A stretch of 64,000 nt of DNA, taken from contig JBAOIA010000011.1 of NCBI GenBank assembly GCA_037045145.1, positions 682,001 to 746,000 of the forward strand, read 5' to 3'. Below are positions 27,935 through 37,790 of the stretch, piece after piece (the first letter of the stretch is position 1; the number at the start of each line of letters is the position of its first letter). The translations under genes and the position numbers were made by a program. Below the pieces are notes generated by a model. It was given only the letters and a program-made list of their open reading frames with translations, had not been told where the DNA came from and made no database searches. This DNA is from Bacteroidia bacterium (GTDB lineage Bacteria > Bacteroidota > Bacteroidia > AKYH767-A > OLB10).

Positions 27935-28010
27935 ACTGCAAACTTAATTTGCAGTAAAGGTATATAAATTCACAGTAAGGTTTCTGATTTTAATTATTGG
28001 ATATTCTGAT

Positions 28011-29354
28011 TTAAGTGTAATTTAACAACTGTAATATTTGGTTTTCTACTTCTGCACTATTCCATTTGTTTTCAATATCTGTAATTTTCATTACTTCATT
28101 CATGATGTCGTTTTGCCTCTGACCACGAGCCTGTGCTTCATGATATGGAATATGGCTAAACGTAACCATAGTGTAAAGAGGAATCCATTTGTCAGGATGT
28201 TTTTCACTGAACCATCCTTCAATTTTTTTACGCAATAAAAATTCAGGCTTACCCACTAAATCACGCATCTCAATAAAATTGTCAACTGCAAGTTCACCAA
28301 TAGCATCGGCAGCAGGTTTTCTCAACCGTTCGTATTCCAGTATTACTTTCTCCCAATCGTCAGCATGTTGATTGAGCAGATCGTTCAATACACTGCAATC
28401 TTCAAAACCACAGTTCATGCCCTGACCATAGAATGGAACAATAGCATGTGCAGCATCACCGATAAGAACTACTTTATTCTTAAAACTCCATGGTGCACAC
28501 TTAACCGTTACCAACGAACCTGTTGGATTATGAAAAAAATCTTCTTCAAGATCATGTAACAATGGAACAGCATCAGGAAATGTTTTTTGAAAAAAAGCTT
28601 TAACTTCTTGTTTGTTGTGAAGCGATTCGAAAGAAGGATTTCCTTTTAAAGGGAAGAAAAGCGTTACTGTAAAAGTTCCATCAAGATTAGGTAGTGCAAT
28701 GAGCATATATCCACCACGAGGCCAGATATGAAGAGCATTTTTTTCGAGTTGGTGACTGCCATCGGCTTTTGCAACAAACATCAGTTCTTTGTAGCCATGT
28801 TGAAGATAACTCTGTGAATAGTTGAACTGATCTGTTGAAAGCTGAAGTTGAAGACGCGAAGCTGCAAAGGCACCATCAGCACCAAAAATCAAATCTGCAT
28901 GCTGAGAAGATTTCTGATTATTTTCCGAATGCTCAAATTGCATTTCACCTGATGCAAGTGTAATTCCGGTACACCGCTGATTAAAATGAATTTCAACACC
29001 ACCTGCTTCAGCCAAATCAAGTAGTGTGCAGTTTAAAATTCCTCTGGAAACTGCGTAAATGCCCTGACCGTCTTTCCCATAGGGCTGTGTAGTTATTTTT
29101 CCGTCAACACTATGCATTGTGCGGTGTGTCATCGGTATTCCGATTTGACGAATTGCATCGTCAATGCCTACGCCCTGAAGACCTTTCCAACCACGGTCGC
29201 TCAATGCAAGGTTAATACTTCTTCCTGCCGGAATTTTTACTTTACGCATATCAGGTCTGCGCTCGTGAAGTGTAACTTTATATCCTCGTTTATTAAGATA
29301 TAGTGCCAGCAACGAACCCACAAGACCGGCACCTATGATGGAAATTTTTTTCAT
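28011..29354 (-). CDS. kmo: kynurenine 3-monooxygenase
   Basis: A 447-residue FAD enzyme. The Rossmann motif is ISIIGAGLVGSLLALYL (4-20), followed by LHERRPDMRK. The second FAD motif is VVLIGDAAHAIVPFYGQGMNCGFED, where YGQGMN is typical of KMO. It hydroxylates L-kynurenine to 3-hydroxykynurenine with NADPH and O2. It follows kynU by 5 bases on the same strand, so the two steps are encoded together. The hydrophobic C-terminal anchor of eukaryotic KMO is lacking, as in other bacteria. Confidence 0.94.
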   Translation of the reverse strand: MKKISIIGAGLVGSLLALYLNKRGYKVTLHERRPDMRKVKIPAGRSINLALSDRGWKGLQGVGIDDAIRQIGIPMTHRTMHSVDGKITTQPYGKDGQGIYAVSRGILNCTLLDLAEAGGVEIHFNQRCTGITLASGEMQFEHSENNQKSSQHADLIFGADGAFAASRLQLQLSTDQFNYSQSYLQHGYKELMFVAKADGSHQLEKNALHIWPRGGYMLIALPNLDGTFTVTLFFPLKGNPSFESLHNKQEVKAFFQKTFPDAVPLLHDLEEDFFHNPTGSLVTVKCAPWSFKNKVVLIGDAAHAIVPFYGQGMNCGFEDCSVLNDLLNQHADDWEKVILEYERLRKPAADAIGELAVDNFIEMRDLVGKPEFLLRKKIEGWFSEKHPDKWIPLYTMVTFSHIPYHEAQARGQRQNDIMNEVMKITDIENKWNSAEVENQILQLLNYT

Positions 29355-29359
29355 TGTTG

Positions 29360-30646
29360 TTATTTATTTAGAAGCAAAGCTTCATGCAGGCATTTGCCGA
29401 ATTGATAAATGTCGTTAAAGGAATTGTATAGTGGAACAGGAGCAATGCGTAACACTTCAGGTTCACGCCAGTCGGCAATGATTCCTTGCTCTGTCAGGTA
29501 ACTATGTATTTTTTTACCATTGTGTTTGCATAACATACTCACCTGTGCAGCTCGTTCGTTTTCATTTTCAGGTGTTATCATTATAATATTTTTTTCTGAA
29601 TTTGTCTTGCCAATAATGTCATTAATGATAAATCGTAAGAAGTCATTCATCAGCCTGCGTTTTTTTATCAGGTTTTGTATTCCTGCTTCGGCAAAAATTT
29701 CTAATGAGGCACGCAAAGCAGCCATAGGAAGCACAGGTGCATTACTCAGTTGCCATGCATCGGCACTTTTAACCGGAACAAAATCGTGCGGCATGGTGAA
29801 ACGTGTTTGTGGGTCGTTTCCCCACCAACCTGCAAACCGAATCAACTCAATGTTGTTACAATGTTTTTGATGAACAAAAGCACCTGCCACACCTCCGGGT
29901 CCGGCATTAAGGTACTTGTAGCTGCACCATACTGCAAAATCAACATTCCAGTCGTGAAGATGTAACTCCAGATTTCCTATGCCATGTGCCAGATCGAAGC
30001 CAACCAATGATCCTGCAGCGTGTCCTGCTTTTGTGATAGAAGCCATATCAAAAACCTGCCCTGTATAATAATTGGGGTTGCCTAAAAAAACAAGCGCCAG
30101 TTCGTTCTGATGTTTAGTTATTGTTGAAAGGATGTCTTCATGTCTGATTGTATATTCTCCGTTGCGCGGATGCAATTCAATAATGGCATCATCAGGATTG
30201 AAGCCATGAAATTTCACTTGTGTTTGTAAGGCATACTGGTCGGATGGAAAGGCAGATGATTCACAGATTATTTTAAAACGTTTTGAAGTAGGTTTGTAAA
30301 ACGACACCAACATGAAATGAATATTGGCAGTGAGCGAATTCATTACCACAGTTTCTGACGACAGTGAGCCTGCAATAAGTGCCATGTTATCTCTCAGAAA
30401 TTCGTGATAGGGATACCATGGGTTTTTTGCCTGAAAATGTCCTTCAACACCAAAATCTTTCCAGTCATTTAACTCCTGTAAAACATATTCGCGTGTTTGT
30501 TTTGGTTGAAGTCCTAGCGAGTTTCCACAGAAATAGATGACATCTTTATCCTGATGCTTCGGAAAAAGAAATTTCTGCCGGAATGATTTTAAATTATCCT
30601 GCTCATCAAGTTGGGCAGCAAAATCATTTGAATTGATAAATTGCAT
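29360..30646 (-). CDS. kynU: kynureninase
   Basis: A 428-residue PLP enzyme that splits kynurenine or 3-hydroxykynurenine to (hydroxy)anthranilate and alanine. Seen: FCGNSLGLQP (39-48), the PLP-Asp in VGFDLAHGIGNLELHLHDW, and the Schiff-base Lys K244 in WCSYKYLNAGPGGVAG. The C-terminal WREPEVLRIAPVPLYN is a strong family signature. With kmo downstream it makes 3-hydroxyanthranilate. The genes for tryptophan dioxygenase and 3-hydroxyanthranilate dioxygenase are not in the window. Confidence 0.95.
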   Translation of the reverse strand: MQFINSNDFAAQLDEQDNLKSFRQKFLFPKHQDKDVIYFCGNSLGLQPKQTREYVLQELNDWKDFGVEGHFQAKNPWYPYHEFLRDNMALIAGSLSSETVVMNSLTANIHFMLVSFYKPTSKRFKIICESSAFPSDQYALQTQVKFHGFNPDDAIIELHPRNGEYTIRHEDILSTITKHQNELALVFLGNPNYYTGQVFDMASITKAGHAAGSLVGFDLAHGIGNLELHLHDWNVDFAVWCSYKYLNAGPGGVAGAFVHQKHCNNIELIRFAGWWGNDPQTRFTMPHDFVPVKSADAWQLSNAPVLPMAALRASLEIFAEAGIQNLIKKRRLMNDFLRFIINDIIGKTNSEKNIIMITPENENERAAQVSMLCKHNGKKIHSYLTEQGIIADWREPEVLRIAPVPLYNSFNDIYQFGKCLHEALLLNK

Positions 30647-30747
30647 GTGTGTAATTTAAATGCAAATAAACAAAAAACATTTTCGAATGACAGGCTATCT
30701 GCTCAGGCAATTTAATAATAAATAAATTATAACTTGTGTTTTAATGC

Positions 30748-31311
30748 TTAGCGACTCAAGAATGCATTAACCAAAGTTTCGGCTTTAATACACGATTGTT
30801 CAAAATAGTCATTGATAATTATATTATCGAAACGATTTTCGTACGATAATTCTTTGATAGATTTATTAAGGCGAATTTCAAGTGACTCTGCTGTTTCGGT
30901 ATTACGTGCAATCAGCCGCTCACGAAGATTTTCTATTGAAGGTGGACGAATGAATACGGCAAGCAGGTTGTTGCCGAAATGTTGTTTTATCTTTAATCCT
31001 CCTTCAACGTCAACATCAAAAACAACAGAACAGTTTATAGCTTCAATGCGTTCAACTTCTGATTTTAAAGTACCATAATACCGACCTTCATAAACTTGTT
31101 CCCATTCAACAAAATGATCCTGTTCAATATGATTACGAAAGTTTTCAATCGTCATAAAATAATAGTCTTGACCTTCTGTTTCATGTGCACGTTTTGGTCG
31201 TGTAGTTGCAGAAATACTGAACTGCATGAAACTATATTTTGTTAACAGATGTTGAACAATGCTTGTTTTGCCACTACCGCTTGGACCACAGAAAAGAAAA
31301 TGCTTTCTCAT
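30748..31311 (-). CDS. gmk: guanylate kinase
   Basis: A 187-residue kinase that converts GMP to GDP with ATP. The P-loop is FLFCGPSGSGKTSI (G9-T16). GMP-binding residues fall in STTRPKRAHETEGQDYYF and EWEQVYEGRYYGT. Length is normal. It overlaps yicC by 4 bases, a pairing found in many bacteria. Confidence 0.95.
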   Translation of the reverse strand: MRKHFLFCGPSGSGKTSIVQHLLTKYSFMQFSISATTRPKRAHETEGQDYYFMTIENFRNHIEQDHFVEWEQVYEGRYYGTLKSEVERIEAINCSVVFDVDVEGGLKIKQHFGNNLLAVFIRPPSIENLRERLIARNTETAESLEIRLNKSIKELSYENRFDNIIINDYFEQSCIKAETLVNAFLSR

Positions 31312-32180
31312 AAAATATTTGAGAGTTGTTCTTTTATTTTTTCTGCTTCATCTTTCATCTCAACAACTTTCCGTTGTATGTCTGCATCATTGGCTTTGCT
31401 GCCAATAGTATTTATTTCACGACCTATTTCCTGCATGAGGAAGCCTAACTTTTTACCATTATTGTTTTCATCATTCAGCATAGATAAGAAATAGCGGCAA
31501 TGTTCTGCAAGTCTTACTTTTTCTTCAGTGATGTCTAATTTTTCGAGATAATAAATCAACTCTTGTTCAAAACGGTTTTTGTCCGTCTCGATATTTCCTC
31601 CAAGAGCTTTTAATGAATTGATTAGTTTACTACGCACAGTGTTTATCCGCCCTTCTTCAAAAGGAGTTATTTGTTCAAGTAATTGTAAAATCAAGTTCAT
31701 CCGTAGCGAAATATCCTGTTGCAGATTCTGCCCTTCACGCTGACGGAACAGATTAAATTTTTCTATTGCCTGACTGATCAGGGAAGAAATATATTTCCAT
31801 TCATTTTCATCAGCTTCATCAGAATCGGTGTTTACCACCTGTGGCATTTGCATCACTATTTGCAATAGATTGTCATCTGGCAATGAAAATTCTTTTTTAA
31901 CTGCTTTTAAATCGGTCAGTAATGACTTTATTATTTCACGATTGAGCAGATTTTCCTGTTGCGAAAGATCGGACTCCATCGTAATCATCACATCCATCTT
32001 TCCTCTTTCAGCTTCTTTTAAAAACAAACTGCGCAAGTCCATTTCTTTATCCTTGTATGGATGCGGCAAGCGTAAATTCAGGTCAAAAAATTTACTGTTA
32101 AGAGATTTTATCTCTACGGAAATGGTCTTACTCTTATAGTCACCGGTGGCTTTTCCATAGCCTGTCATGGAACGAATCAT
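31308..32180 (-). CDS. yicC: YicC-family endoribonuclease
   Basis: A 290-residue protein that opens with MIRSMTGYGKA, the invariant YicC head, followed by VEIKSLNSKFFDLNLRLP. The C-terminal half has the DUF1732 signature GKKLGFLMQEIGREINTIGSKA. Family members are RNA-cleaving enzymes linked to small-RNA turnover. It is translationally coupled to gmk. Confidence 0.93.
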   Translation of the reverse strand: MIRSMTGYGKATGDYKSKTISVEIKSLNSKFFDLNLRLPHPYKDKEMDLRSLFLKEAERGKMDVMITMESDLSQQENLLNREIIKSLLTDLKAVKKEFSLPDDNLLQIVMQMPQVVNTDSDEADENEWKYISSLISQAIEKFNLFRQREGQNLQQDISLRMNLILQLLEQITPFEEGRINTVRSKLINSLKALGGNIETDKNRFEQELIYYLEKLDITEEKVRLAEHCRYFLSMLNDENNNGKKLGFLMQEIGREINTIGSKANDADIQRKVVEMKDEAEKIKEQLSNIL

Positions 32181-32226
32181 TCTTCACAAAATTTTGGCTA
32201 AAGTAATCAGAATGATAACAGCAACA

Positions 32227-33135
32227 TCAGCTATTCTCAGTATTATTTAAACCGGCTATTTTTTGCTTGCTTACTAAATAGACACCTGCAAAAATCAAAA
32301 CAGCAGAAGCCAGATGCAGCCAGCCAGGACTGGCTTCGCCAAGAGCAATAGAAATAAGTGTAGCAAACACAGGCTGAAAGTAAATGTAGATACTCACTAC
32401 CGAAGGACTAAGATGACGCAGCGCAAATACATTCATCAGATAAGCAACAAAAGTTACAGCTACAACAACAAAAAGAATACATAGCCATAAATTTAGTGAC
32501 AGGGTGCTCCAGGCTACTTCCGTTACTTCATGATATCCAAAGGGCAAAACCATTAGTGCACCAAAAAAGAATGTCCATTTCATCACGGTTATTGGATGAT
32601 AGTGCAGCATGAGAGGTTTTACCAGAATAATGAATATGGCAAACGAAACAGAGTTTAAGAAAATGTAAAGATCACCCTCTGTGTTTCCTCCCTGCAAGTT
32701 GAAGTTCTTACCCAAAAGAATTAACAGCATAGCACCGGCAATACCAATGGTTATTCCAACATATTTTATCCATCCCACAGGCTCTTTAAGAATTATGGCT
32801 GCCATCAATAAGACCAACACAGGGTTAGTTGTCATAATTAACGCCCCATTTATTGGTGATGTGAGGGAAAGCCCTTTAAAAAAGAGTAGTTGGTTTATGG
32901 CAACACCAAAGAGGGCACAAAGCAAAATAGTGTTTCGGTCTTTCTTTTTTATTTTTTCTGAAGGGATTAAAAATGCTGCAAGAAAAAATAAGACTGTTGC
33001 AGGAATTACTCTGATGACAATAAATCCAAAAGGTTTAATAAATTCAGGCATCACCTGTTTAGCAATGCTGAAGTTGGCTGCATAAAGCAGGTTAACAAAC
33101 AAAACGGAAAGGTGAGCGCGTGTAGTGGCTTTCAA
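32227..33135 (-). CDS. EamA/DMT-family transporter
   Basis: A 302-residue inner-membrane protein with ten hydrophobic helices arranged as two EamA repeats (about 5-140 and 155-290). Typical turns are ALFGVAINQLLFFKGLSLTSP and PVFATLISIALGEASPGWLH. Such drug/metabolite transporters export amino acids or other small molecules; the substrate cannot be told. It follows the ArsC/Spx-like gene by 13 bases. Confidence 0.85.
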   Translation of the reverse strand: MKATTRAHLSVLFVNLLYAANFSIAKQVMPEFIKPFGFIVIRVIPATVLFFLAAFLIPSEKIKKKDRNTILLCALFGVAINQLLFFKGLSLTSPINGALIMTTNPVLVLLMAAIILKEPVGWIKYVGITIGIAGAMLLILLGKNFNLQGGNTEGDLYIFLNSVSFAIFIILVKPLMLHYHPITVMKWTFFFGALMVLPFGYHEVTEVAWSTLSLNLWLCILFVVVAVTFVAYLMNVFALRHLSPSVVSIYIYFQPVFATLISIALGEASPGWLHLASAVLIFAGVYLVSKQKIAGLNNTENS

Positions 33136-33148
33136 GCCTTAGTGGTTT

Positions 33149-33508
33149 TTATTTTTTTTTCTGCATTGCAGCTTTGGCTGCCGCAACTGTTTTTGGAGCA
33201 TTTCCAACAAAAATTTCTTTGTCTATGATGATAACCGGCCGCTTCAAAAATGTATATTCTTCAAGAATATATTTTTTGTAATCTTTTTCTGTTAGTTTTA
33301 ATTGATTGAGTCCTAAAGAACGGTATTTCATAGCTATTTTGCTAAACAATGCTTCATAGCTACCTGTAAGTTTTTGCATGGCATCAAGTTGTTGTTCTGT
33401 GATAGGTTCACTTTTAATATCCTGTACAATAATTTCAGCACCGGGTTTCAGCTCTTTTAATATACGCTGGCAAGTGGTGCAGTTGGCAAGATGATATATT
33501 TTTTTCAT
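33149..33508 (-). CDS. ArsC/Spx-family thioredoxin-fold protein
   Basis: A 119-residue protein with the glutaredoxin-dependent ArsC/Spx/YffB fold. The active-site segment is HLANCTTCQRIL with a CxxC at 9-12. The later stretch EYTFLKRPVIIIDKE (near residues 85-99) holds the cis-Pro and the Arg that binds oxyanions in this family. It is unrelated to the thioredoxin-type ArsC in the ars operon. It could be a reductase or an Spx-like protein. The ars genes lie 23 kb away, so an arsenic role is not supported. Confidence 0.75.
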   Translation of the reverse strand: MKKIYHLANCTTCQRILKELKPGAEIIVQDIKSEPITEQQLDAMQKLTGSYEALFSKIAMKYRSLGLNQLKLTEKDYKKYILEEYTFLKRPVIIIDKEIFVGNAPKTVAAAKAAMQKKK

Positions 33509-33554
33509 TCAACTTTATGGTGTAAAATCATTTTGCAAAGAACATCAAAAAACC

Positions 33555-35030
33555 TCAGATTCTTGTGTTCCTTACTTTATGTTTACCATCTCCGGCAATC
33601 TGTTTTATCATGTTGCGGAAAATAAAAAAATGAAAAGGTAACATGGCATACCAGTAATTCCGACCCATAATACCTCTTGGCCTGAATGTGGCAGTTTGTT
33701 TCAGAATACAACGGTTGTTGTTGTGAATGATAGAAAATTCTAACCATGCTTCACCCGGAAGTTTCATTTCGGCAAATAGTAAAAGCCTGTAATTTTTTCT
33801 GTCAACCAGCAGTACACGCCAAAAGTCGAGACTGTCACCCGGTTCAATATCTACATCACTTCTTCGTCCACGACTCATACCAACACCACCAATGAGTTTG
33901 TCAATTATTCCACGCATTCTCCAAAGTGTATCTGCATAGTACCATCCATTTTGACCACCAATATTAAAAAAGCGGCTGGCCACTTCTTCGGCTTTGTCTT
34001 TGTCAATTTCAATCCACTTGCGGTCTTTATAACATCCATTTGATGGAACTTCAATATGTTGGTTAACATCTAAACGACTTAAACTGCTGGATGCCGAATC
34101 TGTCCAGCTAGAAATAACCATGTTTTGTTCTATCCTTGCAAAGGCCATTTGTATTGCTTCGCGATAGGTGTACAACTCTTGAGGAATTACATCGCGAACA
34201 GAAGTTTCTTTACACACTACATCATTTTTCATACTCTGAACTAAAAGCTTTGCAATGGTGTAGTTGGCCGGTGTAGAAAAATAAATCCATGTTGCAGATA
34301 ATCCCATGAAGCCAAAAGGCAGCGTTATGATTAACCTTCTGTATCCTCTTTCTGCTGCATATTCAAGCAACATTTTACGGTATGTGAGTACATCTGGTCC
34401 TCCTATTTCAAAAACTCTGTTAAAGGCTTTTTCATTCATCAGAGAAAGGTGCAGGTAATTCATCACATTGCGGATGGCTATTGGCTGACATTTTGATTTT
34501 AACCATCGCGGCACAATCATAACAGGTATTTTTTCTGTTAACCCTCTGATAATTTCAAATGAAATACTACCGGAACCTACTATAATACCCGCTTCAAAAA
34601 TAGTGTAGGCAATACCTGAGTTTATAAAAACGTCTGTCACTCCCTTGCGTGCTGTCAGGTGTTTAGAAAGATTTTCTTCATTGCTGATGCCGCTCAGGTA
34701 AATGATTTGTTTAACCTGTGTGAGGGTGGCTACCAACACAAAACATCCGGCACAACGCAACTCATATTCTTTGAGAGTTGTTGCTGTATCACCTAAAGAG
34801 TGAATCAGGTAATATGCAGCATCAAAATTTTTGTTGTTAAAATGCTGAATGGCATTTTCCGGTTCCAGAAAATCATATTCAATAATATGTATTTTATCGA
34901 GCAGGTCGGGCGATGGTTTAAATCGCAGTGCATCTCTTACTACACAGGTAACATCATGACCTGCTTCTACCAATACAGGCAGTAGCCGCATACCAATATA
35001 TCCGTTTGCTCCTGTAAGTAATATACGCAT
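33555..35030 (-). CDS. SDR-type NAD(P)-binding protein with DUF2867 domain
   Basis: A 491-residue protein. Residues 1-300 are an extended short-chain dehydrogenase (atypical, NmrA-like) with the dinucleotide motif LLTGANGYIGMRLLPVL. Residues about 320-485 are a DUF2867 domain with GGVGMSRGRRSDVDIEPGDSLDFW. The same two-domain layout is common in Bacteroidota and actinobacteria, usually annotated 'SDR family oxidoreductase'. The substrate is unknown. Possible roles include lipid or quinone modification. A single gene, divergent from the aldehyde dehydrogenase. Confidence 0.8.
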   Translation of the reverse strand: MRILLTGANGYIGMRLLPVLVEAGHDVTCVVRDALRFKPSPDLLDKIHIIEYDFLEPENAIQHFNNKNFDAAYYLIHSLGDTATTLKEYELRCAGCFVLVATLTQVKQIIYLSGISNEENLSKHLTARKGVTDVFINSGIAYTIFEAGIIVGSGSISFEIIRGLTEKIPVMIVPRWLKSKCQPIAIRNVMNYLHLSLMNEKAFNRVFEIGGPDVLTYRKMLLEYAAERGYRRLIITLPFGFMGLSATWIYFSTPANYTIAKLLVQSMKNDVVCKETSVRDVIPQELYTYREAIQMAFARIEQNMVISSWTDSASSSLSRLDVNQHIEVPSNGCYKDRKWIEIDKDKAEEVASRFFNIGGQNGWYYADTLWRMRGIIDKLIGGVGMSRGRRSDVDIEPGDSLDFWRVLLVDRKNYRLLLFAEMKLPGEAWLEFSIIHNNNRCILKQTATFRPRGIMGRNYWYAMLPFHFFIFRNMIKQIAGDGKHKVRNTRI

Positions 35031-35147
35031 TTTTTACTTGAGGTTTTGTAATTATTCAGTCCTTGCAAACATAGCAGGATATTTGATTTCATGAAATGAT
35101 ATTTATTAGTAATTTTTAAGTTGTAGAAATCCTTTTTAGAGATGGGA

Positions 35148-35175
35148 TTGAATAGAAATGAATTTTCTATCTTTG
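35148..35175 (+). promoter_or_regulatory. Bacteroidota-type promoter of the ALDH operon
   Basis: TTG at 35148-35150 and TATCTTTG at 35168-35175 are spaced by 17 bases, an exact TTG / TAnnTTTG match. The box ends 18 bases before the ATG at 35194. Confidence 0.65.
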
Positions 35176-35193
35176 AATCTTAAATTTTCGTAA

Positions 35194-36669
35194 ATGGCAA
35201 AGAGAACAGTAAAACAAAACACCAGGTTGAAATTTGATACGACATGGCAATATTCTTCAGCACCTGAAACGCCAGATCACATTGTGTTGGCCGACAAATA
35301 CGATCTTTTTATCAATGGTAAGTTTGTTGCACCACAGAGTAAAAAATATTTTGACACCATCAATCCTGCAAAAGAAACACGCATTGCATCTGTTGCCGAA
35401 GCATCACAGGCCGATGTGGATTCGGCAGTTAAGGCAGCCCGAACAGCGTATGAAAAAGTATGGAGTAAAATGCCGGCACGCGAAAGAGGAAAATATATTT
35501 ACCGCATAGCGCGCATTATGCAGGAGCGTGCCCGCGAACTTGCCATTATTGAAAGTTTAGATGGCGGAAAGCCTATTCGTGAAAGCAGAGATATTGATGT
35601 GCCTTTGGCTGCCGCACACTTTTTTTATTATGCAGGATGGGCAGATAAACTTGATTATGCATTGCCGGGAATGGCAGCACGACCTTTAGGTGTTGCCGGA
35701 CAAATTATTCCATGGAATTTTCCATTATTAATGGCAGCATGGAAGATTGCACCTGCACTTGCCTGTGGCAATACTGTTGTACTGAAACCTGCTGAAACCA
35801 CTCCGCTTACTGCATTAAAACTAGCAGAGATTTTCAGAGATGCAGACCTGCCTCCGGGTGTAGTAAATATTATTACTGGAGCCGGTTCAACAGGTGCTGC
35901 CATTGTTAATCACCCGGGAATTGATAAGGTTGCTTTTACAGGCTCAACAGATGTAGGGAAAATTATTCAGAAAGCATTAGCAGGAACAACAAAAAAATAT
36001 ACTCTAGAACTGGGAGGTAAGGCAGCTAATATCATTTTTGAAGATGCTGCCATTGATCAGGCCGTTGAAGGTATTGTTAACGGAATATTTTTTAATCAAG
36101 GCCATGTTTGTTGTGCAGGTTCACGATTGTTTGTTCAGGAAAGTGTTGCCAACGAAGTTGTACGTAAACTCAAAGACCGTATGGAAACACTCATCATTGG
36201 CGACCCATTAGATAAAAATACAGACATAGGCGCTATCAACTCACGCGAGCAATTGAATAAAATAAAAGCATTGGTTAAAGTTGGTGTTAACGAAGGTGGC
36301 GATTGCTATCAGTCACCATGTACATTGCCATCAAAAGGTTTTTGGTTTAAGCCTACAATTTTTACCGGTGTTGCACAGTCAAGTAGAATTGTTCAGGAAG
36401 AAATTTTTGGACCGGTACTGTCTATTCAAACTTTCAGAACGGTAGAAGAAGCCATTGAAAAAGCTAACAATACTCCTTATGGATTAAGTGGAGGTGTGTG
36501 GTCTGATAAAGGCAGTAAAGTATTTAAAGTTACTTCAAAAATTAAAGCCGGTGTGTTATGGGCCAACACCTATAATAAATTTGACCCTACTTCTCCATTT
36601 GGAGGATTTAAAGAAAGCGGCATGGGTCGCGAAGGTGGCATGCATGGACTTAATGCCTATTTAAAATAA
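35194..36669 (+). CDS. aldehyde dehydrogenase
   Basis: A 491-residue NAD(P)-dependent ALDH with all catalytic residues: N174 in IIPWNFPLLM, E272 in LELGGKAANI, and nucleophile C306 in NQGHVCCAGSR. The cofactor loop is AFTGSTDVGK. The closing YNKFDPTSPFGGFKESGMGREGG matches the family end. It oxidises an aldehyde to the acid; the substrate cannot be named. An 18-base gap separates it from a truncated ALDH homologue that is probably its partner (see the next gene). Confidence 0.92.
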   Translation: MAKRTVKQNTRLKFDTTWQYSSAPETPDHIVLADKYDLFINGKFVAPQSKKYFDTINPAKETRIASVAEASQADVDSAVKAARTAYEKVWSKMPARERGKYIYRIARIMQERARELAIIESLDGGKPIRESRDIDVPLAAAHFFYYAGWADKLDYALPGMAARPLGVAGQIIPWNFPLLMAAWKIAPALACGNTVVLKPAETTPLTALKLAEIFRDADLPPGVVNIITGAGSTGAAIVNHPGIDKVAFTGSTDVGKIIQKALAGTTKKYTLELGGKAANIIFEDAAIDQAVEGIVNGIFFNQGHVCCAGSRLFVQESVANEVVRKLKDRMETLIIGDPLDKNTDIGAINSREQLNKIKALVKVGVNEGGDCYQSPCTLPSKGFWFKPTIFTGVAQSSRIVQEEIFGPVLSIQTFRTVEEAIEKANNTPYGLSGGVWSDKGSKVFKVTSKIKAGVLWANTYNKFDPTSPFGGFKESGMGREGGMHGLNAYLK

Positions 36670-36687
36670 TTTTAGCACAATTGTATT

Positions 36688-37608
36688 ATGGAGACGAAAC
36701 AAAAAGAAAAAGAAAAAAAAGTTGCTGTTGGACTTAATGGTCATAGTCATCATGCCGAAACCGAAGTAAGGTTAGCTGTACAAAAAACATATAAGCTTTA
36801 CATTGACGGTAAATTTCCTCGAACAGAGAGTGGAAGATATTATAAGCTTAATGATAAAAACGGAAAGGTTATCGCTAATATTTGCCGTGCATCAAGAAAA
36901 GATTTCAGAGATGCTGTAGTTGTTGCACGTAAAGCGCAAGGCGACTGGCAAAAAAAATCGGCCTTTAACAAGGGTCAGATTTTGTATCGTATTGCAGAAA
37001 CTCTGGAAACACGCAGACAACAGTTTGTGTCAGCCCTAGGTCTGCAAGGTGTGAGCGAAGCGGCAGCGCAGAAAGAAGTGAGTGCAGCAGTAGATATGCT
37101 TGTTTATTATGCCGGATGGTCTGATAAATACCAGCAGGTTTTTTCAAGTGTAAATCCTGTGGAGTCATCACACTTCAATTTTTCTTTTCCTGAACCAACA
37201 GGTGTTGTTGCAGCAATTGAATCACAGCAGCAAGGCTTACTAAACCTGGTTTCACTTATGGCACCTGCTCTTGCAGGAGGAAATTCAATAATTATTTTGG
37301 CAGCAGAAAAATTTCCACTCACTGCAATTGATTTTGCCGAAGTACTGAATGCAAGCGATGTGCCCGGTGGTGTTGTAAATATTCTTACGGGCTTTAGTAA
37401 AGAGTTGCATTCACACTTTTCGTCACACATGGATGTTAATGCTATTGTTTATGCAGGCGATGACAGTACGGAATTAAAGACCATTCAGACCAATGCAGCT
37501 GGTAATGTTAAAAGGGTAGTTGTAGTCAGGAATATTGCCGAAGAAAGTCCATACCGTATCATGGAACTTCAGGAAGTAAAAACGACCTGGCATCCTGTAG
37601 GAATTTAA
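36688..37608 (+). CDS. truncated, non-catalytic ALDH-like partner protein
   Basis: A 306-residue protein that matches the N-terminal, cofactor-binding part of ALDH (KLYIDGKFPRTESGRYYKL; VYYAGWSDKYQQV-like LVYYAGWSDKYQQV; APALAGGNSIIILAAEKFPL; SDVPGGVVNILTG). The catalytic Asn motif PWNFP is replaced by IESQQQG, and the region with the Cys nucleophile is missing. The first 25 residues are charged. The reading frame is clean, so this looks like a real gene, not decay. Together with the upstream full ALDH it resembles the two halves of ALDH16, a double-domain enzyme whose second domain is degenerate. It may bind the active enzyme as a structural partner. Confidence 0.75.
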   Translation: METKQKEKEKKVAVGLNGHSHHAETEVRLAVQKTYKLYIDGKFPRTESGRYYKLNDKNGKVIANICRASRKDFRDAVVVARKAQGDWQKKSAFNKGQILYRIAETLETRRQQFVSALGLQGVSEAAAQKEVSAAVDMLVYYAGWSDKYQQVFSSVNPVESSHFNFSFPEPTGVVAAIESQQQGLLNLVSLMAPALAGGNSIIILAAEKFPLTAIDFAEVLNASDVPGGVVNILTGFSKELHSHFSSHMDVNAIVYAGDDSTELKTIQTNAAGNVKRVVVVRNIAEESPYRIMELQEVKTTWHPVGI

Positions 37609-37790
37609 GTCAATAAATATTTCTTCCACTAATCATTAATGCAATTTCAATATCCAAGAAGTTTTTACAGATGGATATATGAAATTTAAATACCGGTATT
37701 TACATTCATAGTGAAATGACAGCCTTTATGATAAGGGCGTTATTATTTAATCTTTACAGGTATTCTATTTGGTGCAGTTTGCAGCCTCCT

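Noticed and set aside
33149..33508. ArsC/Spx-like protein as part of arsenic resistance
   Set aside because: It is 23 kb from the ars operon and of a different ArsC class.
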